Shown here: piece after piece, positions 33,201 through 45,500 of the stretch
How positions within the stretch are numbered: position 1 is the first letter of the stretch
Layout of the letters: each line of letters opens with the position of its first letter
Source of the DNA: Clavelina lepadiformis
Lineage: Eukaryota > Chordata > Ascidiacea > Aplousobranchia > Clavelinidae
Length of the DNA: 64,000 bases
NCBI RefSeq assembly: GCF_947623445.1
Contig: NC_135240.1
Span: 9,176,001 to 9,240,000, forward strand
Direction of reading: 5' to 3'
Made by a program: the position numbers and the translations under genes
The notes under the pieces: generated by a model
Database searches by the model: none
The model's input: the letters and a program-made list of their open reading frames with translations, nothing else
What the model was told of the DNA's origin: nothing

Positions 33201-34447
33201 TCAATAACCTGCATCGTTGATTTAAGTCTGTTCAAAAGCGATAGCAATCATTTTTTTACCAAACCAGGGATCAAGTATTGACATTGTCTGACAAGCAGAG
33301 AGCAGCTTTATTTCGTGACGTTGTAAAACTGGTTGAAGCAATTGGCCATCTTCCCACAGCTGATATGGCTCGAATGGTTTGTGTTTTTTCCTATGACGAC
33401 TACAAGATAATTTAATGCAGCAGACATGTATTTACATTGTCCTGACTTGCGCAGGCTCAGGTGGAGATAATTACATTTTTTGAGCGGCAAGTGATGTCAT
33501 CACCCAACTTTTTCACGAGATTAGTGGAAGGTTTAGGACTTGATCCTTCCACAATTGAAGATCAAATTGGTGAGTTGTTTGAAGCATATTTATAAGAGTT
33601 CCAGCCGCGGTTTTGTATATTTTTTTGTCTTACGTTGCAGATAAGACGAATCTTGAATCAGATGATGACGTGAGGATTAAAGTGCGTCACTATCAAGCTG
33701 GTAAAGAGCCTGATGTTGAAGATGATGAGCTTGATATTGATGAAGTAGATCCAGCTTTGAAAAAATTCGAAGATGAGCTTACAAATGAGTTGAAAGCCGC
33801 CGGCTTTTCGTTTCCAAGTAATTATCCAAAGGAATGCTATTTATGTATTTTAAAGTAGTGTTTTAGTTGAATCCTTTTGCGAACGTAAATGGTTGATTTT
33901 ATGAGCAAATGTCCTATCTGCTTGAAAAAAACAAAAGATTTGTTTGGCAAAGGTCGTATAGAAGTTCATTTGGTTACAAACACCAAAGACGGGGAACAGC
34001 GCAGCCTCACAGAAACGGAAGCGCAACAATTTAAAGACATGCTTCTTGACGTTATGGTACACACCTTGTATACACACAAATAATAAATTTAATATAGTTT
34101 GTAAAATGCTCGTGTTAGACTTTATCCTTAACGTGTATCTGTGGCATATTTTGCATTGAAGTTTTGAAAATTACTTTCAAGTATTTTGTCAGTACAGGTA
34201 CATGTAATAGCTACTAGCGGAATATGCAAAAACGTTCCAAATCAGTTCAACGTGAGTTTCTTTGAACAAACCATCCACAAAATATTTTTTTCTTTAGGGA
34301 GGATCATCCAAAGAAGAAAAAGCAAAGGAGCGATATAGTAGAATAGAAAACACATACAGCTTGGTTTTTGAAGATTCCGATGCGAGTTTTGAATCCAAGA
34401 ACACTGATAACAAAAAGCATTCTTCAACGTCGTCAATAAATGCCTAA
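30288..34447 (+). CDS. OS9: OS-9, ER lectin of glycoprotein ERAD
   Basis: OS-9 binds mannose-trimmed N-glycans of misfolded proteins in the ER lumen and delivers them to the SEL1L-HRD1 ligase. Exons: 30288-30440, 31087-31191, 31399-31534, 31728-31912, 32200-32404, 32505-32599, 32767-32812, 33003-33040, 33117-33190, 33268-33376, 33455-33569, 33641-33817, 33867-33884, 33938-34056, 34298-34447; 1725 nt, 574 residues. It has an N-terminal signal peptide (LGYLVFLFFC), a short HGQNYFCKFP segment, then the MRH lectin domain: WWTYELCYGKEIQQYH (double Trp plus Gln), FDWNDE, RYHTQYYTNGTKCD, DTEIR (Arg), and ERVDEPSTCSYIITV (Glu, Tyr) ending LCPHP. The sugar-binding residues are therefore present. Downstream is an acidic region (DELDIDEVDPALKKFEDELTNEL) and the conserved GRIEVHLV/TETEAQQFKDMLLDVM tail. 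The 18-nt exon 13 is the least certain. Confidence 0.95.
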
Positions 34448-36469
34448 CACAAACTTTGTCTGTTATACGTACTCACTATTTCGCACCCTTTATAGTTCCT
34501 CGTCTGTGTTAGTTGGTCCGTGGATTCCAACAAATATTTTTTGTTAACTAATAAAGTAATAATATATTTTATTAAAGGTTCTTTTTGGTGTTGGTTTGGT
34601 GCTATGCAACTTTTTTGGGGCGGGAACCTTAATGAGTTCGTTTGGCCAAATATCAATCATATTTGGCTTTACACTGCAGTCAAAGGCGTCTCTGGTAGCC
34701 TCCAATTTTTACTTCTGTATTTAATGGTTTCAAAAATTTCTTGGTTGTATCTGTATAGGCTAAAAAAAAGTATTCAGATAAAAATGTTCTAAAAAGAACG
34801 ATCCAAAGATACACTTTCTTTGGATAACGGAACTGCAAAAGTCGCAGGCTCTGATTGCCTTTTGCTTGCTATGATTTTCTGTTTCAAAACTACAAACTCT
34901 CACCAGCGTTTTGTGTAGGCTACCATATAGTAATATGCTTGTTGTTTTTCTGTTATTATCAGCGTGTAAACATAATATAAATAGTTGGAGAAAATAAAAG
35001 ATAGTCTACACTTTCATCAAAAAGTGTGTGAAAGTCGAAACTTGCGCAAGTGCTAGCTGGGTAACGGGACTCGATCGATGAGGAATCGTCGCCGGGTCCA
35101 AGTCATGCAAAGATTTTCTGCAGTCCGAGGATGAAGATTAATGATTATCCTAACATCGCCAGCGCTGCAACCAAACAAGTTCTTTCAAACTGGAGTCAAA
35201 GATAGCTGTAGCTCTAGTCTGCCGTTAACTGCATTGTAACGTGTCTGAGAATGTGATACTTGTATGGCCGCCAATTCCTCTTTAACTCCTATATAATCTG
35301 ACACCTTGAAGGGCGCGCTCAACCCAGCTTCACAAGCGACGACTGCTAACTGGCGCGATACAGAAATGTAACTAAAATCTAACCGTAAGCAACTTGATTT
35401 CGTACTCAAGACTGTGTTTTGATTTAAACGCAAATCGTTTTGAATAGGTTAATGAGCAAGCACGAAACGCCCATACCATAACTACGTTACTGATTACAAT
35501 AACAATTAAATGTAACAGAAATGTAAGGGTGTAAAAACCTTGCAAGCGGTGCCAATGTACGTTAACATAGCATAGCATTGTTAACATCTAGTTGTTTACC
35601 ATTTATCTGGGCTATAAACGATTTTCCGACAACCGATTTTGGAAAATAACAATAGTTAGCAAAAATCAGTTGCAAATTTGTACAATGCTTGACTGCTGAT
35701 GGTTGGGATTTGGGAGTACGAATGGAGTCGGGATTTGCCCTCCAGACTGTCTCAAACTTGATTCCATAGGAATTGAGTTCATGCAAATTTTACTTCTACA
35801 CAAAATTTCCAAACACTTTATTTTGTTAAAAAATAATAAGTAATTAGTACAACTGCACCAGTTAAAAAGAGTTACCACCTGACATAACAAATTATTTCCA
35901 TTATCACACCGTCGATAGCATTATAGCCTAAGTCATTGGGCATACCCAAACTTTATTTCTTTCAAGTAACTCTGATTTGCAAGAAATCATTTGAAACTGC
36001 AACTCGAATTATTACAAATTGGTCATGACTGTAAGTACAAAGTAAAGAACACTGGAATCTTTCTGTAAAACAACAAAAAAAACAAAGTGCTGTTCATTAA
36101 ACTTACTCTACTGAATTTTAATTCTATAAATTAGGGACTTTCCCCAAGCTAAGACTCATTATTGTAGCTTTTAATTTGCAGTTCATAGCCTAGTATGCCA
36201 CGACGTGTCAGTTAGGTAACAGGATAAAGTATTGTATAAAGACAGCAAAGCCCAAAGGCTTCAAACGTGCAAGAATAATGTAACTAAATGATAGCCTAAA
36301 AATGAATAATGTTAGTACGGCCACTAAACAAAATATACAGTAAACAAGTTGAAAAAAATTGTATAAACCGAAAGGTGTCCGATGTCGATACCATAAACCC
36401 CGCCTGCCGAAAAAGCCTAATTTTACTACAGCTATATGAGTTAATAACAACTTTTTAATTTGCAATTAC
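34448..36469. other. OS9 3' UTR and COG8 upstream region
   Basis: AATAAA at 34550-34555 is the likely OS9 poly(A) signal, about 100 bp after the stop. The remainder up to 36469 holds no recognised gene. Open frames on minus around 35185-35890 have no family resemblance. Confidence 0.55.
34550..34555 (+). terminator. poly(A) signal for OS9
   Basis: Canonical AATAAA about 100 bp after the OS9 stop at 34447. Confidence 0.6.
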
Positions 36470-36471
36470 AG
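36470..36471 (+). promoter_or_regulatory. candidate trans-splice acceptor of COG8
   Basis: AACTTTTTAATTTGCAATTACAG ends 23 nt before the COG8 ATG. COG8 is intronless, so an acceptor here points to a spliced leader or an unseen non-coding first exon. Confidence 0.5.
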
Positions 36472-36484
36472 CAACTTTAAACAA

Positions 36485-36505
36485 ATGCACAAATATGGCG
36501 AGTAG
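36485..36505 (+). promoter_or_regulatory. six-codon upstream ORF overlapping the COG8 start
   Basis: ATG at 36485 reads six codons to TAG at 36503-36505 and overlaps the COG8 ATG (36495) in another frame. If the mature mRNA begins at the acceptor 36471/36472, this ATG lies 13 nt from the leader junction and precedes the real start. Its context (ACAAATGC) is fair. Confidence 0.5.
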
Positions 36506-38378
36506 TGAGACACCAGCTATTGATATTGACGACGAGAGTGTGCTCTCTTCTATATTCAAGGAAAAATTCAGCGAAAGTGAACGAAGAAACCCAGAATTTG
36601 CATTGTATTTGTCAAATTTGTCCTCATTTGGTATTAACAAGCTGAACCTTGAACCATCAAGGCTAGGAAACGAAAAAGCTCGTATTTTAGATCTCACTCA
36701 AGAACTTGCCTTCCATAATTATAAAACATTTATAAGAACGGCAGAATGTTCCAAGGATATTTTCCAAGATTTTAGTGTGATTGAAGAGAGACTGCAGAAT
36801 ATGCTTGAAAAACTTCCTCTTCTGTCAGAACATGGCCAAAGTTTCACAAAAGAAGCAAATGATATTGGTGCAGTGCGTCGAGCCAACTCACTGACTCTTA
36901 CCAGGCATACAGAAATACTTGAGATATTGGAAATACCGCAGTTAATGGACACATGTGTTCGTAATCAGTATTACGAAGATGCTCTTGAACTTATGTTTTA
37001 TGTCAAGCGACTTGACAAAAAGCAATTTATAGCAGAAATTCCAATAATGTCAAGCGTGATAAAAGATGTGCAACAATCAGCCCAGCTGATGCTTGAACAG
37101 CTTCTGACTCAACTCAGGTCATCCATCCAATTACCTGCTTGTTTAAAAATTGTCGGCTTTTTACGGCGACTTGAATGTTTCACAGAATCAGAACTTCGCC
37201 TTAGATTTCTGCAAGCTCGCAATTCATGGCTTGAAAGTGTGCTGGGTAGCATAACAAGTGGAGACAATGAAAGTGATGCTTACGACAAAATAACCAGGAC
37301 AATAGAAGTTTGTCGAGTTCATCTTTTTGACATTGTTACACAATACAGAGCAATATTTTCAGATGATTCCAACATTCTTTACAATGATGGCATAAATAAA
37401 TCTATTGACAGCAAGCCATATGATGCTTCAATATTTCATTGCTGGCTTACATATCGTATTAATTCATTTGTGAAAGTGATCAAAGAAGCTTTAGAGATTG
37501 GCGTTGGAAATAGATTGGATTCTGTATTGGGTCAGTGCATGTATTTTGGCCAATCTTTTAGTCGGGTTGGCGCCGATTTTCGGTGTCTTTTAATTCCTAT
37601 TTTTCAAAAAACTGCTGTCCAGTCGTTTTCCAAGATCATTGAACAAACAACATATGAATTTCAAGATGATATGATGTCTTATTCTTTGCTTGCAACATCA
37701 GTTGCGTATAATCAAATGTCGTCAATCGGAGCTGTCAGTGCGGGTGGATCTGGCGATACTTTGCCCCAGCCACCAATAGGCCTTGTTGACTTTCCCCCAC
37801 TGGCTGTTTATCTTAATGGAATGTTGGCTGCCCTTAATCAATTGAGGATGTGCTGCCCCCTTTCTATGGTAGTGGATTTAGCTCAAGTTGTATCAGAATC
37901 TGTAAAGAGTGCAGCAAAAGTAATTGTGGCGTATTACTTTGCTGAAGAACCTGCCTTTAGTTCATCTGAAAAAAATGCTTTTCTACGCTTTTGTAATGCC
38001 TTTACAGATGATATGCTTCCGCATGTCCAAGCTTGCATACAGTGCTTACTGTCCCATCAAGTAATTACGGATTCATATGGGTCAGTGAACTTGTCAGCTC
38101 AGCAAATGAAAGACAATTTTGTTAATATGCATGAGGTCCTGTCCATTTTGGAGCCATGCCTTCCACAAAAAGTCACCGAGGAAGCTCCAGCCGATGCAGA
38201 TTTGGTTGAAAGTGAATCAGTTGTGTCCAAGGTCGTGCAGTCTGATGACAAGCCATTGCATTCCGGGTCTTCTGATGCGCTGGATGATTCAGAAGTTCAG
38301 CCATCAAGTGAAAACACAAACGGTGAAAAATGTACTGTACAAAATGTGCCTATAGAGGCAAAACAAACTGATGAATGA
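36495..38378 (+). CDS. COG8: COG8, conserved oligomeric Golgi complex subunit 8, intronless
   Basis: COG8 is part of lobe B of the COG tethering complex, which acts in retrograde intra-Golgi vesicle tethering and glycosylation-enzyme recycling. It is a single 627-residue frame (human COG8 is 612). Family blocks in order: LSSFGINKL, LAFHNYKTFIRTAECSKDI, RRANSLTLTRHTEILEILEI followed by PQLMDTCVRNQYYEDALEL, IQLPACLKIVGFLRRLECF, RVHLFDIVTQYRAIFSD, LGQCMYFGQSFSRVGADFR, LVDFPPLAVYLN and QLRMCCP. These cover nearly the whole protein. The last ~75 residues are a low-complexity Glu/Ser-rich tail. Frame and start are unambiguous. The human gene has introns, so the intronless state is a lineage feature (intron loss or retrocopy). 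Preceded by an upstream ORF and a candidate trans-splice acceptor. Confidence 0.97.
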   Translation: MASSETPAIDIDDESVLSSIFKEKFSESERRNPEFALYLSNLSSFGINKLNLEPSRLGNEKARILDLTQELAFHNYKTFIRTAECSKDIFQDFSVIEERLQNMLEKLPLLSEHGQSFTKEANDIGAVRRANSLTLTRHTEILEILEIPQLMDTCVRNQYYEDALELMFYVKRLDKKQFIAEIPIMSSVIKDVQQSAQLMLEQLLTQLRSSIQLPACLKIVGFLRRLECFTESELRLRFLQARNSWLESVLGSITSGDNESDAYDKITRTIEVCRVHLFDIVTQYRAIFSDDSNILYNDGINKSIDSKPYDASIFHCWLTYRINSFVKVIKEALEIGVGNRLDSVLGQCMYFGQSFSRVGADFRCLLIPIFQKTAVQSFSKIIEQTTYEFQDDMMSYSLLATSVAYNQMSSIGAVSAGGSGDTLPQPPIGLVDFPPLAVYLNGMLAALNQLRMCCPLSMVVDLAQVVSESVKSAAKVIVAYYFAEEPAFSSSEKNAFLRFCNAFTDDMLPHVQACIQCLLSHQVITDSYGSVNLSAQQMKDNFVNMHEVLSILEPCLPQKVTEEAPADADLVESESVVSKVVQSDDKPLHSGSSDALDDSEVQPSSENTNGEKCTVQNVPIEAKQTDE

Positions 38379-38509
38379 TGTTCATTTATTGTTATTACAA
38401 GTTTATAACCGTTTAAAGGCAAAAATACACTTCATCCAGAAAGAAGGACTGGTGTTACATTGTTTTGCTTAAAGCACATGTTACTGTATGTGGTGATATT
38501 CACGCTTGA

Positions 38510-38515
38510 ATTAAA
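38510..38515 (+). terminator. poly(A) signal variant for COG8
   Basis: ATTAAA 132 bp after the COG8 stop, followed by T-rich sequence. COG8 and the fibrillin-like gene converge here; 38520-39290 holds no other feature I recognise. Confidence 0.45.
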
Positions 38516-39296
38516 ATATGGACTTCTTTTTCATTGTTATTCTGTGAATTTATTTTGACTTCGTGTTATGCAATTTATTGCAATTCATTAAGGGTTAGCT
38601 CAACATACGTTTGCGTTTTCAAAACTTGTAAGTTGTTAATTTTTTGTTTATTTATGCACTTAAACTGTTGCATGCCATGGACTAGGCTTAAACACCACTA
38701 CATACATAGGTCAGAAGATTTTATGTGTTTGGTGATTTCTGATATTTATTTTGTATTTAGTACTTTCCGTTCCATCCTTTTGTGATGTAATATGTATTGA
38801 TGCTTGTATTAAAGAAATCTAAGTGGCAAGAATATAATTTTAATTAGCGTTGAAAACTATTCTGGCATTTTAATGGGAGAACATGTTAACTCATTAAACC
38901 TATTTAAGTAAATTTAATGGCATTAGTACCTTTGCTTTGGAGTTGAGTGTTATCATTAAAAAGTATTTAGTGTCGTTATAAGTACAACACGTCTGAGCTA
39001 ACCAAGAACCTGGCAAATTGCATATTAGCTCTATCCCATATCATTGGTGTTTGTGCATCCAACATCAACCTATTTTCTGGTTGTCTATTGCTATCAATTA
39101 ACTAAGGTGCGCATAATTAACTATATTCTTGTGTGATACAGCTTTCTAAGCATTACGTTGTGTTTGTATGACGGATAAATTTCAATATGTTGTAAATTTT
39201 GTCAGGTACATTTTTCATATTACTGTTGCCAATACTCAAGTTTTATGTAGTATTTCTTTATCCAAGAAAAGATGTTGCTGCAGTTTGCTGCTTTGA

Positions 39297-39302
39297 TTTA
39301 TT
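39297..39302 (-). terminator. poly(A) signal for the fibrillin-like gene
   Basis: AATAAA on the minus strand about 280 bp after the stop of the fibrillin-like gene. Confidence 0.4.
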
Positions 39303-39578
39303 GCTCTGTTACAGTGTCCGAACTTCACGGTTGGCAACAAAATGAAAGAGAGTGGGTAATTTAAAAAAAAGATTGCAGGGCGCTTGCAAATAATCGTGTA
39401 AACACAAAACGATAAAATAATGGAAAAAGGACAACATATATGCTCTTTAAAAAGAGTTATGCAAGAAAACCAACATTTAAAGGTGCAACAGAGATCATTC
39501 GATGTACCTGCAATATAATCTGCACCACAGGTCGTAATCGTTCACTCTCATTGTAGCCTTTACCATCCCTTCAGCGTT

Positions 39579-42500
39579 TCAAATCGGCCTGTCGTTTAAG
39601 TAATCGTTGTCAGTAATGACATCTCGAAGACAGAGTCCCACGCCTTGGGCATTTCGCGTGAGTTTATATCCTGGGTTACATTTGCACAGAAAAGAGCCGT
39701 CAGTGTTTATGCACCGCCCGCGAATGCAGAGAAAATACAACCGGTTCTGTTCCACGCACTCGTTGATATCTGATAAAGAATATTTACAATATTCAAAGTT
39801 GTAACATAATCTATCCTCATATGTGATTAAATGGTTAAATAATTGTCTCTCAAAAATACGCTTGCTATACCCAAGTTGACTTTGCGTGGCTTCTCTTACT
39901 CGAAACGGGCTTGGGGTTACTGCATTCACTTACCAACACATGTCCTCGTACTTGGGTCAAACTTGTAACCTCTCCTGCATCTGCAGACATTTCCAGTTTT
40001 CGTTGAGACGCAGATACCATGCTGACAACTTCCCCGAGAGCATTGATCCACCCGCTGTCTCCTCGTCGAAGATCGGCCATTTTCGAACCACCTCCTTCCC
40101 TGCGACCTCTCTGCAACAAACGTGTGCCGGTAAGCGTACTGAAGCGTAAAGTGATGGTAAGCGTCTATTCTATTGTATATCAAAGCAAAAGACTCTTGCA
40201 AAGTACGGTGCACTGATAGGTACAGCTAAATCAATCTGTCAAAGCTGTATCTGCATCACCTGTAGGTATTGGAACGCATACTGCCTTTGCGCGTCCATAT
40301 CTTAAGACGCTTCCCGATGGGCATTGGCACCTGAAGGCTCCGATTGTGTTTGAACAAGTACCCCCAACGCATTTGTCTCCATGCATGCACTCGTCGAAAT
40401 CTGATTATTTTGTGAAACATTGAGCGTTTTGGTTGTGTGTTATTGTACAGTATACTGCTTGGTTTTTATTAACTAAAAATTAATAGAAGTAGGCTAATTC
40501 TGAAATTTACACCTTCACAACCATGAGCTTGTCGATTGTAGTAAAACCCTCTATTACAAATGCACTGAAAGGCGCCGTATGAATTTTCGCATTTTCCATT
40601 TGGACATATCATTCTTTGATCAAATAGTGAGCATTCGTCTATATCGAGAATTTCTGGCGAATCTTCTTTTACAATCAGCCCGTGGCCCTTAGGACACAAC
40701 TGCTGATATCCAGCTAAACGTAAAAAAAGCAGACAAATGTTATTTTGGAACTTGTTAGCAGAAAATAGTTTTGAAAGATGATAACGACTTACGTGTTCCG
40801 ACAAATGGACAAGAGTTACATTTTCCCCAAGCGCGACCCATCGTACAGCAACATTCCTGCTCTGTAACGTTCGCAACCAGCACGTGACCACAGGTTTGGT
40901 GATCGGTGTAACACGTACTTCTTTCTTCACCTACAGAGATTCAATATATCACAATGTGCCCAATCTGACAAAATGAGGTTACCTAAACCTGACATGCATA
41001 CAGCAGATGGATTGTTTAAGTCTTAGCTATATAGCGTGAAGAGTTTTACTGAGTCTATGTTGGAGTATATATAAAGCACTATCGTGCATGCGCGGCTTAA
41101 AAAACCTAACCAATTGGCTCCAGTAGCACTGAAGTAATAGTCGTAGTAGGAAGATTTGGTGATAGACATCTTTGCGTTACGGGATCGAATTGCTCCTGTA
41201 GCCCCTCACATTCGCAATGATAGCTTCCGGGGGAGTTTTGGCACCGCATGCCTCTCGGACACGGACTCCTCTCGCATTCATCAACATCTAAAACGTTGTT
41301 TAACCCAAATAAATGACGAATGACGTTTAGCTTCAATGTTTTTATTGTTGGCGCCACCATTGCTTGGTCTAACTCACCAGCGCAAGCTGATCTGTCGGGA
41401 GAGCGTAAGTATCCTGTAGGGCAGGCACAGTAGAATGATCCGGGAACATTTATGCACGATCCCCCGACACAGTTAGCTAAATCGTTGCATTCATCCACAT
41501 CTGTAAAATGACACAAAAACATTAAATATTTTAATTTTAAAAGATACAAGTTTGGAAAATGCTGTTAATTGGCTTATCAAAAAGTTAGACATATTTCACA
41601 AACCACGATGACATCTTTTTCCACGATATCCCTCCTGGCATGCACACCGGAAACCATTGGCATGATCTTTGCATGTTCCTCCATGAAGACATGGCTGGAA
41701 AATGCACATATGCAACAGGTAAGCTGTAAAATAAGACACATATCATCAGCTACCTTAATTGCAACGTTATGTAGCCTTATAACGTTAAATAATGGTAAAA
41801 AGAAGAAGACGCTTTTATCAGTTCTCTATAAATTTTAATTATATCAATAATTTAGATTAACCCACAACAACTCACTGAATTGGCAAAGAGAACCACGGAA
41901 TCCCGATGGACAGCTACAAAAGAAGCCCTTTCGTGCAATTGAAGAAAGCACACATGTGCCGTTGTTCAGACAACGCGAAGGGTGGCAAGCGTCGCGAACT
42001 TCATTGTCATTACCTGATCTGCAAGCAATGTTGATGTTTAACACAGGAAGTATGATATGCCTAGCAGATCATAGAGAATCGATTCAAAAGAATTTTAGAA
42101 ATACTCAACTTACTTGAGCAATTTATCATGATCTAAACCCTTCTTCTCATTGGACGTTCGCGGTACAGCCATGTTTAGAATTTTCAAAAAGACGTTTGCG
42201 CTCGACGGCGAAGTGGTCGTGAAAGACGACACTGTTGTCGCAACTTGGCCCGCATGACCCTTTGTTGGTAAGTGTTCACGACGAGTTGTCGACTGTCCTT
42301 CGGTGGGGGTAAACGTTGACGCAATTCTGTGAAATAGGTATTTAGCAATGGAAGTTGTTTTCGGTGGGCTTAGTTCAGTTGGCCTTTCTGTGACTGCGTA
42401 TGACGTCATTGATATCTTCTTTGCGGTTGCTTCTGTTAATAACAGCGTTGACCTTTCTAAGCTTGGTTGTGTCGCAGGTGGAGACTCGCTTGTGACCACA

Positions 42501-45500
42501 ATAGGGGTTGTCGGTGGTTTTGTCGTAGTTGTTAATTGCAAAGTGGTCGGATCAACCGACGCAAACGCAGTACTCGTAGTTTTCATCAGCTGTCGGTTGA
42601 ATTTCAGCTGAGTGTCGTCAGTGTCGTTCACATGTCCAAGCAGCTTCGCTGTGTTAGGCGAAATTATTCTGCCCGTTACAACCTCTGGACTATTCGAAAC
42701 AAACTGTGATGAAGTGCTGTTTTCTTGTATATTTTTTAGCTCGATTAACGCATCATGTTTGGTTTGCTCTTCAACAATCTGTTGGCTGCTACTATGAGGC
42801 GCGGTGACAATAGCAAGAGGAGTAAAGTAACGACTACTCGTTATGGAGTGCCCACTTTCTGTTTTCTCCAAAGTTGTCGTTTCGGGTGCATCGGTTTTTA
42901 CCGTTATGGTGCTGACTTTGGCATATTTGGTTATTGGCTCTCCATGGTTTTGGTCGTCAGATTCGAGGGTTGCTTTTTGCTGCTTTCCAACTCTTTCTTT
43001 AACGCCAGTAACTTCAACAGTATCAGTTCCGAGATCTTTTACAGTTGTGGTGAAGTACTTCGTTGTAGATATTTTATTCGGTGGTTCAGTTACAATTGAA
43101 AGATCGGTTTCAGAATGCAAAGGCACTGTACTTTGATCAGTGAAAGATCTCTTTGATTCTGAGCTGCTTGAATACGCTTCTGTGGTTGCTTCACTTCTTT
43201 GTGTTTCTGCAATTTCTTCTCTTTTTGAAATAAATGGTTGAGTTTCCATGTATCCGATTGTAAATGTGGATGTGGTGTGCTTCATGTTGGTCGAGCGCGT
43301 TGTGTTATAAATTATGAAAGTCCTTGCAGAGCTCGTTGTTTCTGCAACAGCAGTTGTGGAAGGTCGTTGATTCGAGTGTAACTTGACATTTGACTGTATG
43401 TGATGTACCATCCTCATCATTCCTTCAGAACTGGATGGGACTTTGGAGTATCCCGACCCATATGGACACAAAAGTCGTCGGTCATCTGCCACAGTAAAGT
43501 TGCATATTGCTTACAAGCAGAAAATATAACTTGCCATCAAACATTTCGATATTGATTCGAGATATTCCATGTTTTGAAGTATGTTTATGCAGCGCATTTT
43601 CATTTTTCAGTTGAGGTATGGTACATTGAATTACCTGTTCCATCTAGCGGACACAGTTCATCATTTACGCCCCATGCGACTCCCAATGAACAGCAACATG
43701 TCGATTTAGTTCCACGTACCGTGATAGGTGCTGTGCATTTTCCACTTTTATTGATAGCGATGCAACATCGATTTAAATGAGTTTGCTTCACTGCTTTAGC
43801 TTCAAAAGAAAAAGTTTTGTCAAAAATTTGCAATGCTTCCAGCTTTTAAGTTATTTTGTTTTAGTAAGTTTGGTTTAAAAAATATATTTTAAACAATTAG
43901 CTAGTGGTAAATTGTGTGCATCGCCGTTTTTTGATTAATTTTCCTCTATACTGGTATAAATGTTTGATTTGTTTGCATTGTATTTTGTGGCGCTATCAAC
44001 GTCGCACGAACTTTCGTGGGGTGTTTGGTGGTAGGCCCTCGTAACTGATGCCCTTTTACTTGAACGTGTTTGCTTGCAAAGCATAATTAAAATTACTTGA
44101 TCTTATCTGTTTGAAGTGTTCCACTGGTAGGAGATTTTACGATAATCGAAAAATTTTATCTTTAGAAAAACAATGACATAGTTATGAGACCTTGTTTACT
44201 CCTCCAACAAAGGAAGTTATTGCGTTCAATTTATGTTTGCCGAAGTAACACAACCACAAGTGAGTTGTATTTACGTAATGAGTTAGTCATGATAACGACT
44301 TGTTTACGGCGCTTACGTGCAATTACGTCACCACCTTCGACGTAAGTGCTGCCTTCTAGGAATTTGAATCCCACGAGTGATCCGGAAAGGCTTTTGGAAA
44401 AAGTCTGCGGAGTAATAAGTAATATACTAACAGTGCTGCTTCGAACATATGGGGGAGTACGTCTTTCCGCAGCTGCAATTAAATAAAAGCATTGGCTACT
44501 TGCCCGGCCATAATGTGAGAAAATTTACTCGAGGGCGTTCTATACAAACAGCCACAGTTAGAGAACGTGTGTGGGGGGTTAAAAGTGGTTCGATATCAAT
44601 ACGTTTTCTTTACTTCAAAGGCTCCATTATCTGATATGGCGAATCGTTCTTAACATCTGCAACTGGTTTACACAGGATTAACGGACAAAACATTAAATGG
44701 GCGTCATCAGCTCGGTAGGGTGGAGTTATTTTTCCGTGTTTGTAAAAGATCGTTTCAAGACGACGACGCCAACTTGTACATTTATAAAAAGCAAATAATT
44801 TACGTAAGCAGCTCTTGCGAGTTGGGCCCAGATGATAGCCAGGATAGCATTTACACCAATAAGATCCACGGATGTTGACACATTTACCGTCTTTGCATTT
44901 TTCTTTTCCGCTTTGGCATTCATTTACGTCTGTGCATTCAAAACGGATTAGATGGAAATAGGAGCAGAGATCAGAGAAAAAAAGCTATAAAGCAATTGGA
45001 ATTAAACCGGAACCTGTGGAACCTACCCCTGCATTTCCCGCGTACTAAGTTATATCCTTTTCCACAGCGAACGGTCGTGGCTATTTTCCTTGATACTTTG
45101 GCTGAAAAAAGATTTAAATATTTTAGGCTTAGAAACACTTCCAAATACGTTCAGATAAACAGTTTACAAGCAATTGGAAGAAAATAGTTAACCTTTATCA
45201 TTCGGACAAAGTTCAACAAATTGCGTTTTTATAGAAATCTTTTTTAACAAGCTTAATGAAAGCCAGAATGACATTTGAAAGGTCAGATAAAATGGCGTTG
45301 AAAGTTCATAATTTTTTCACATTGCAACGGCCTTTTCAGCCAACGTAGTATTCCAAGTTGTAGTTCGACTTGTAGTGGCGGAAAGGCAAACAGTTTAGTT
45401 TACCCCTAAGAGGGCCTGTTTAGCGCTGAAGCAGTAACGGCGAACAAAGTAAAACGACTGTTGTTCTGAACACGACGTGGGCACGCTTGAACAACTTCCG

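Noticed and set aside
42348..43136. Several plus-strand open frames (42348-42611, 42612-42797, 42755-43099, 42843-43136)
   Set aside because: They are antisense shadows of the Ser/Thr-rich exon of the fibrillin-like gene; low-complexity codons leave the opposite strand open.
44340..44400. tRNA T-arm-like string (GAATTTGAATCCCACGAG)
   Set aside because: No acceptor stem, D-arm or anticodon arm could be folded around it.
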